Shown: one piece after another, positions 62,580-64,000 of the stretch
Position numbering within the stretch: the stretch's first letter is position 1
Layout: each line of letters begins with the position of its first letter
Assembly (NCBI GenBank): GCA_036345935.2
Contig: JADWOT020001293.1
Coordinates: 1-64,000, forward strand
From: Taenia hydatigena
Taxonomy: Eukaryota > Platyhelminthes > Cestoda > Cyclophyllidea > Taeniidae
Length of the DNA stretch: 64,000 bases
Direction of reading: 5' to 3'
Notes under the pieces: model-generated
Database searches by the model: none
Told to the model about the DNA's origin: nothing
What the model saw: the letters and a program-made list of their open reading frames with translations, nothing else
Position numbers and translations under genes: made by a program

Positions 62580-64000
62580 GGGATTTCTCATCAGACAGAT
62601 GTTAGCTGTGGACGTATTGAGCAGTCATTCTGCAGCTGCTGCATTGAGCTTTGCATTTTGATTTATTAGAACTGAGCTCCTGTCTGTCATAGCATTCCAT
62701 TTTTACCTTCTATTTCAACCTGTGGCTCATTTAACTGCAGGATTCATACCTCGCACGTTGGTGGTGGTGTCGAATGCAATGACATTGGTGTTTGTTAGAA
62801 TATTGCCCTTTGCAATGCATTGGCAAGCTCAAGGACAACTGCATTTTGCATTGTGTTTTTGGGTTGATGCAGGACCAACGCAAGGGAAGTGAGGGTGACG
62901 TTAGGTGGTGGGAATAAGAGAAAGGGAGAAGAACAAAAATGTACAGAGTGGATGCCGACGCAGTCATGTGAGAAGGGCAGGAAGAGTGGGTGGGTGGAAA
63001 AGGGAGAGAGGTCATGCGCGTGCATTTGATTGAATTACAGATTGATCGACTCATGGCAAATGGTTTAAGCAAAGTCTGTGTTTAATTTATTCCCTATGCA
63101 ACCTTCAGTGACTGGGAAGAGTAAATACTTGAACAAACATGTTACCTCAGTTCTGTAAGACAGATCCTGCTCATTTACAAAGCTACTTTGCCTTAGTTAT
63201 ATTCAAGCAAGACGTTGAGCTACTTCTGTTTGTTACACTTATTCAGGACTGCATCCCTATTTCCATTTTACTTGTATGTCTTACACAAAATTCTTGTTCA
63301 CACAAATCCGGTTTGTGCTTCCATTTAATGTAAAAACTGGGAGCCTACGCTGGTAATTTGGGAGTGGTTCAGTTTAAAATAGCGCTACAGCCTCATCTGG
63401 TGTGTTAGTTAGTCAGCACTATTCGATAGCACACTAGATCTCTGATGTCAGCGATTGATTTCGTAAAAAAAGGCAAAGTGCGAATCAGCAGCTCCAAATG
63501 GATCGCATGTCCTTGTCGGCGCAAAGAAACAACGACAAGGTGTGCATAATTTGATATAGAAAGTCGAAGACTTATGAACAACACTAACTCAAAAGGCCGT
63601 AGACGAATCTTTAGTGCCACTGTTACATGCTATATTGGGCCATCTATTTGGAAATCGCATTCATGACGCTTGTTGGCATGCAATTACTTACGAGGTCGCT
63701 TAACTTCGCATCTTTGCTAGATAAAGTCTGCCATCCTCAAGCGTGATTAGCCTGAACTGTGGAAATTAAAGTTGAGTTTGCCATCTGATTGCGTAGGAAC
63801 TACGAAACATTGATAGTGGAAACAATTAATAGGAAAATGAGACAAAGCATTGCAAATCCATATCCATTGATAATGCGGCCCGCCTATGAAAACAGCGTAA
63901 CCCATATTTTTGTTCATCACACATTATAAACCATAAATTACGCATGGGATGGAAAGTAACACCTTCCGAATGCACATGTTATAAAGGTAACGCAGGCAAA
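62580..64000. other. G-rich patch then AT-rich DNA; no supported gene
   Basis: At 62.74-63.03 kb the + strand is purine-rich with GTGGGTGGGTGG and GGGAGAG runs, giving chance frames on minus. Beyond it I see nothing recognisable. Confidence 0.4.

Noticed and set aside
62731..63072. 113-codon minus frame
   Set aside because: Arises from a purine-rich + strand (GGGTGG and GGGAGAG runs); Ser/Pro/His low-complexity product.

Overview
This window reads as nuclear DNA of a parasitic flatworm, most likely a cestode and probably a taeniid-type tapeworm (Echinococcus/Taenia grade). The coding signal is split into short exons with GT-AG introns of about 70-110 bp, TATA boxes and AATAAA signals. The best clue to lineage is a complete small gene matching the EG95/45W oncosphere host-protective antigen family (signal peptide, one fibronectin type III domain, C-terminal membrane segment), a family known from tapeworms. 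No operon, bacterial or viral gene organisation is visible. Most open frames in the window look like chance, and gene density is low. The identity calls rest on motif reading, not on a database search.

Layout. 1-2.8 kb: two coding stretches on + that join in phase and may be the 3' end of a gene entering from the left, ending at an AATAAA at 2805. 6.5-16.55 kb: a very large inverted repeat. Two arms of about 3.2 kb (6495-9720 and 13327-16550), nearly identical, flank a 3.6 kb single-copy centre that holds the EG95-like gene on the minus strand (12206-13157). The arms contain a diverged 240-bp sub-repeat with a preserved hairpin, a TATA box, a consensus splice donor and an AATAAA, so they may carry a duplicated, unrecognised gene. 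18.3-19.8 kb: GC-rich gene debris, a possible BTB/BACK-like fragment followed by a clear frameshifted histone H2B pseudogene. 27.0-28.9 kb: a compact four-exon T-box transcription factor gene on the minus strand with TATA box and poly(A) signal. 34.5-37.7 kb: GC-rich, coding-like but broken sequence, with a weak reverse-transcriptase-like and a weak kinase-like stretch. 41.5 kb: a tRNA-like sequence that lacks its anticodon arm. 46.7 kb: a plausible lysine-rich terminal exon on minus. 49.8-50.7 kb: a C2H2 zinc-finger gene on + with one finger per exon. 58.5-62.6 kb: two diverged direct copies of a 0.92-kb repeat.

How the parts relate: the recognisable genes are unrelated functionally (a surface/secreted larval antigen, two transcription factors, a dead histone copy). 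The most notable structure is the antigen gene sitting as the unique core of a recent large palindrome. Its coordinates, splice phases and core promoter are internally consistent, and the arms differ from each other by only about ten substitutions that I could see. Remaining single-exon calls are candidates only and are scored low.
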